NCBI GenBank assembly: GCA_019309605.1
Contig: JAFDFW010000088.1
Location: forward strand, 1-7,378
Direction: 5' to 3'
Source of the DNA: Deltaproteobacteria bacterium
Lineage (GTDB): Bacteria > Myxococcota_A > Polyangia > Polyangiales > Houyiibacteriaceae
Length of the DNA stretch: 7,378 bases
The translations under genes were made by a program, and so were the position numbers. Positions 5,678-7,378 of the stretch are shown piece by piece. Below the pieces are notes generated by a model, which was not told where the DNA came from, did not search any database, and saw nothing but the letters and a program-made list of their open reading frames with translations. Within the stretch, counting starts at the first letter, position 1. Each line of letters starts with the position of its first letter.

Positions 5678-6799
5678 ATGGATTTCCTCGTTCGACTCTC
5701 GGCGATGCTCGCATTGTCGGTCGCGACGGTGGCCGCCATTCCGGTGGCGGCCGACTATGAGGGACCAGACGGCTATGGCGCCACGACGGCCTACGAGCTC
5801 GATGTCTCACACGATGGCTACGGGCGAGAAGGGCATGAGAGCGAAACCGCCGACCCGACGACGTACGTGATCATCGAAGCCGAGTCCGGCACGACCGAGC
5901 AGGTCGACGGCGAGACGGTCATCGTCGTTCAGGAGCCCGAGCCCACGGCCGCCACGGAGGCAGCCCCTCCACCCCCGCGGACCGTCGTCGTGGAGCAACC
6001 GGTTAGCCCTTGTTCCGAAGGGATTTGGGTCGATGGGTACTGGTCTTACGCTGATGGTGAGTACCTGTGGGTGGACGGGCACTGCGTCGTGGAACGCGTG
6101 AACTACGTCTTCGTGCATCCGCGATGGGACTATTACTCGAACGTTTGGTGGTTCGTGCCCGGGTACTATCGGCCGTGGGGCGTGTACGTCGGCTTTGGAT
6201 ACTATCGACCCTGGCATTGGTACCCGCCGTACCACCATCCCTACTACCACAGGGGTCATCCGGCGCCGGTGCGCAGGGGTGTTCCGCATCGGCCGACGAC
6301 CGTTCGCGGGACGACGGTTCGGCGAACCCCCAGTCACGGGGTGCTCAGTCGGCCTGGTTACGCGCCCGGACGCACCAGCACCGTGGAGCGCCGGCCTCCG
6401 CGCACGTCCACCGTTGCGCGCTCGCCGACGATCAGGCGCTCGGCGTCAGTCACGCGCGCACCCGCGGTCACGCGCATGCCTACAAGAGCTAGAACGGTCA
6501 CACGTCCGCCCTCCCGCACCTCCACTGTGGCCCGCGCGCCCACGGTCACGCGCTCTCCGTCTTCCAGCCGCCCGACCACCGGTCCGAGTCGAACCAGCGG
6601 CGCACGTCGCCCGAGCGCCAGCCCATCGAGAGGGGGAAGCTCCGGCCGATCGAATGCCAGCCCCTCTCGAGCCCGCAGCTTCGGCCGTCCCAGCTTCGGG
6701 GCATCGCGTTCCAGCGTCGGACGGGGCGGAGGCTTCAGCAGGCCGTCTTCGGGGGGTTTTGGGGGGTCCCGTAGCGTGTCCCCCGCCCGCGGCCGTTAA
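5678..6799 (+). CDS. Exported WxDGxW-repeat protein with basic Ser/Thr/Pro/Arg tail
   Basis: A 373-residue putative exported protein of unknown function. Residues 1-25 (MDFLVRLSAMLALSVATVAA and IPVAA) form a Sec signal peptide. Residues 26-95 are strongly acidic and Thr-rich. A short Pro run (97-100) precedes two WVDG units, GIWVDGYWSYADGEYLWVDG (115-134), which match the WxxGxW/YXWGXW-type repeat found in secreted bacterial proteins. Residues 141-190 are packed with Tyr, Trp, Pro and His (PGYYRPWG, FGYYRPWHWYPPYHHPYYH). From 192 to the end the chain is almost only Arg, Ser, Thr, Pro, Val, Ala and Gly, with a loose repeat R-T-S/V-T-V-(A/T)-R-x-P (for example RTSTVARSP and RTSTVARAP), ending in Gly/Phe/Ser-rich sequence. 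Cys112 and Cys136 bracket the repeats and could pair. The basic tail is probably disordered and could bind anionic polymers or lipopolysaccharide; this is inference. It lies divergent to the UDP-sugar gene. Confidence 0.85.
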   Translation: MDFLVRLSAMLALSVATVAAIPVAADYEGPDGYGATTAYELDVSHDGYGREGHESETADPTTYVIIEAESGTTEQVDGETVIVVQEPEPTAATEAAPPPPRTVVVEQPVSPCSEGIWVDGYWSYADGEYLWVDGHCVVERVNYVFVHPRWDYYSNVWWFVPGYYRPWGVYVGFGYYRPWHWYPPYHHPYYHRGHPAPVRRGVPHRPTTVRGTTVRRTPSHGVLSRPGYAPGRTSTVERRPPRTSTVARSPTIRRSASVTRAPAVTRMPTRARTVTRPPSRTSTVARAPTVTRSPSSSRPTTGPSRTSGARRPSASPSRGGSSGRSNASPSRARSFGRPSFGASRSSVGRGGGFSRPSSGGFGGSRSVSPARGR

Positions 6800-6816
6800 C
6801 CCCTTGTCGACTCTTT

Positions 6817-6830
6817 GCTCGGTCGCGAGC
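6817..6830 (+). terminator. Weak hairpin downstream of the WxDGxW protein gene
   Basis: GCTCG-GTCG-CGAGC forms a 5-bp stem with a 4-nt loop 17 nt after the stop codon. No T-run follows, so intrinsic termination is uncertain. Confidence 0.25.
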
Positions 6831-6868
6831 GCGATGTAACCCTACATAGGGGAAGTGCATCTAACCCC

Positions 6869-6875
6869 AGAAGAG
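6869..6875 (+). promoter_or_regulatory. Ribosome binding site for the GTG start at 6881
   Basis: AGAAGAG lies 5 nt before GTG 6881 and supports this non-ATG start, which is followed directly by a charged N-terminus and a membrane segment. Confidence 0.65.
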
Positions 6876-6880
6876 CTTCC

Positions 6881-7378
6881 GTGCGCCGTCGCTACCGAGA
6901 ACCAGTCGTCATTGCCTTCGCGCTCGCGTTGATCGCGTCGCTATCGGTGCATCTTCCCGTCTACGAGGTGCTCGGCGGGCTGGCCGACCGTTTTCGGGCG
7001 GAGGCCGACGAGGCAAAGCAGGCGAGGCACTTCGATCCGGTCGAGGTTGATTTCGAGTTCCCGGACGACAGCAAGTCCGAGCGGGCCCGGAAGAAGCCAC
7101 GGCAGCAGGAGCGGGCGAAGCGCGAGCGGCAGGCAAAGGCCGTGCAGGAGCAAGCACTGGCGCAGCAGCAGGCGGAGCGGACCGATAACCCTCAGCAGCC
7201 GCCGATTGAGGCGCCTCAGGCCGTGCAGCAACACAGCACCGACCCCGACGTGGAGCCGCCCGATAACGCGCAGTTCGTCGCGGAGCAGAACAACCGGGTC
7301 GAAGAGGAAACCGTTGCCCGGGTTCGGAACATGATTCGCGACGATCAGATGCCGGCCCCGGACCGCCAGGAGAAGCCG
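6881..7378 (+). CDS. TonB/TolA-like inner-membrane protein (partial, right edge)
   Basis: A GTG start opens a frame that continues without a stop to the right edge (166 codons seen). The order is: a basic N-terminus (RRRYREP), one membrane anchor at about 8-26 (VVIAFALALIASLSVHLPVY), the block FDPVEVDFEFPDD (51-63), a highly charged Lys/Arg/Glu/Gln helix with coiled-coil character (64-100), a Pro/Gln linker (104-127), and NAQFVAEQNNRVEEETVARVRN (129-150). A short inner-membrane anchor followed by a long charged periplasmic linker is the plan of TonB and TolA, and an NA.F.AEQN.RVEEET block is one I associate with TonB-family proteins of Myxococcota. The C-terminal domain that would confirm this lies outside the window. 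It follows the WxDGxW gene by 81 nt on the same strand. It is easily missed because of the GTG start and the truncation. Confidence 0.8.
   Translation, partial: MRRRYREPVVIAFALALIASLSVHLPVYEVLGGLADRFRAEADEAKQARHFDPVEVDFEFPDDSKSERARKKPRQQERAKRERQAKAVQEQALAQQQAERTDNPQQPPIEAPQAVQQHSTDPDVEPPDNAQFVAEQNNRVEEETVARVRNMIRDDQMPAPDRQEKP

Noticed and set aside
6195..6839. 214-codon plus frame overlapping the tail of the WxDGxW protein
   Set aside because: Out-of-frame shadow, Arg/Ala/Pro-rich, without start signal; the overlapping frame has a signal peptide, ribosome site and repeat motifs.
6941..7234. Leu-rich minus frame opposite the TonB-like gene
   Set aside because: Leu/Arg-rich antisense of Gln/Glu/Lys codons; the plus reading has a ribosome site, membrane anchor and family-like order.

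Overview
The window is GC-rich and carries ordinary bacterial chromosomal genes. The mix (acetylase-free DapD lysine route, an eukaryote-like UDPGP nucleotidyltransferase, a WxDGxW exported protein, a TonB/TolA-like protein with an AEQNNRVEEET-type block) suggests a member of the Myxococcota or another former deltaproteobacterium. That assignment is an inference from composition and gene families; no marker here proves it.

Layout. (1) Bases 1-61 hold an unidentified gene fragment. (2) A plus-strand cluster follows: an alpha/beta hydrolase (95-994), ndk (1056-1475) and dapD (1479-2312). ndk and dapD are 3 nt apart and surely co-transcribed; the hydrolase is separated from ndk by a 61-nt gap holding two tiny perfect hairpins. 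(3) Bases 2313-2404, a convergent gap, are almost entirely an imperfect CAGNGN hexamer repeat. (4) A minus-strand pair follows: a 70-residue TM2-like membrane protein (2847-3059) and, 13 nt downstream of it, a lysozyme-like lipoprotein (2405-2833). (5) rlmN runs on plus from a GTG at 3147 to 4232. (6) Bases 4233-4445 are a convergent gap without a supportable gene but with inverted repeats and a G-run block. (7) A UDPGP-family UTP:sugar-1-phosphate uridylyltransferase is on minus (4446-5564). (8) Divergent from it, on plus, is an exported WxDGxW protein with an acidic front, an aromatic middle and a very basic Arg/Ser/Thr/Pro tail (5678-6799). (9) A TonB/TolA-like inner-membrane protein starts at a GTG at 6881 and runs off the right edge.

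How the genes relate. NDK and DapD serve nucleotide balance and lysine/diaminopimelate supply, RlmN modifies 23S rRNA and tRNA, and the uridylyltransferase supplies UDP-sugar for envelope polymers. The lysozyme-like lipoprotein, the TM2-like protein, the WxDGxW protein and the TonB-like protein are all envelope proteins, but the sequence does not show that they act together. I see no mobile element, CRISPR array, tRNA, rRNA or defence system. The points most worth a second look are the unusual active-site residues of the hydrolase, the repeat and G-rich convergent gaps, the charge-segregated WxDGxW protein, and the insertion of three genes between ndk and rlmN, which are neighbours in E. coli.
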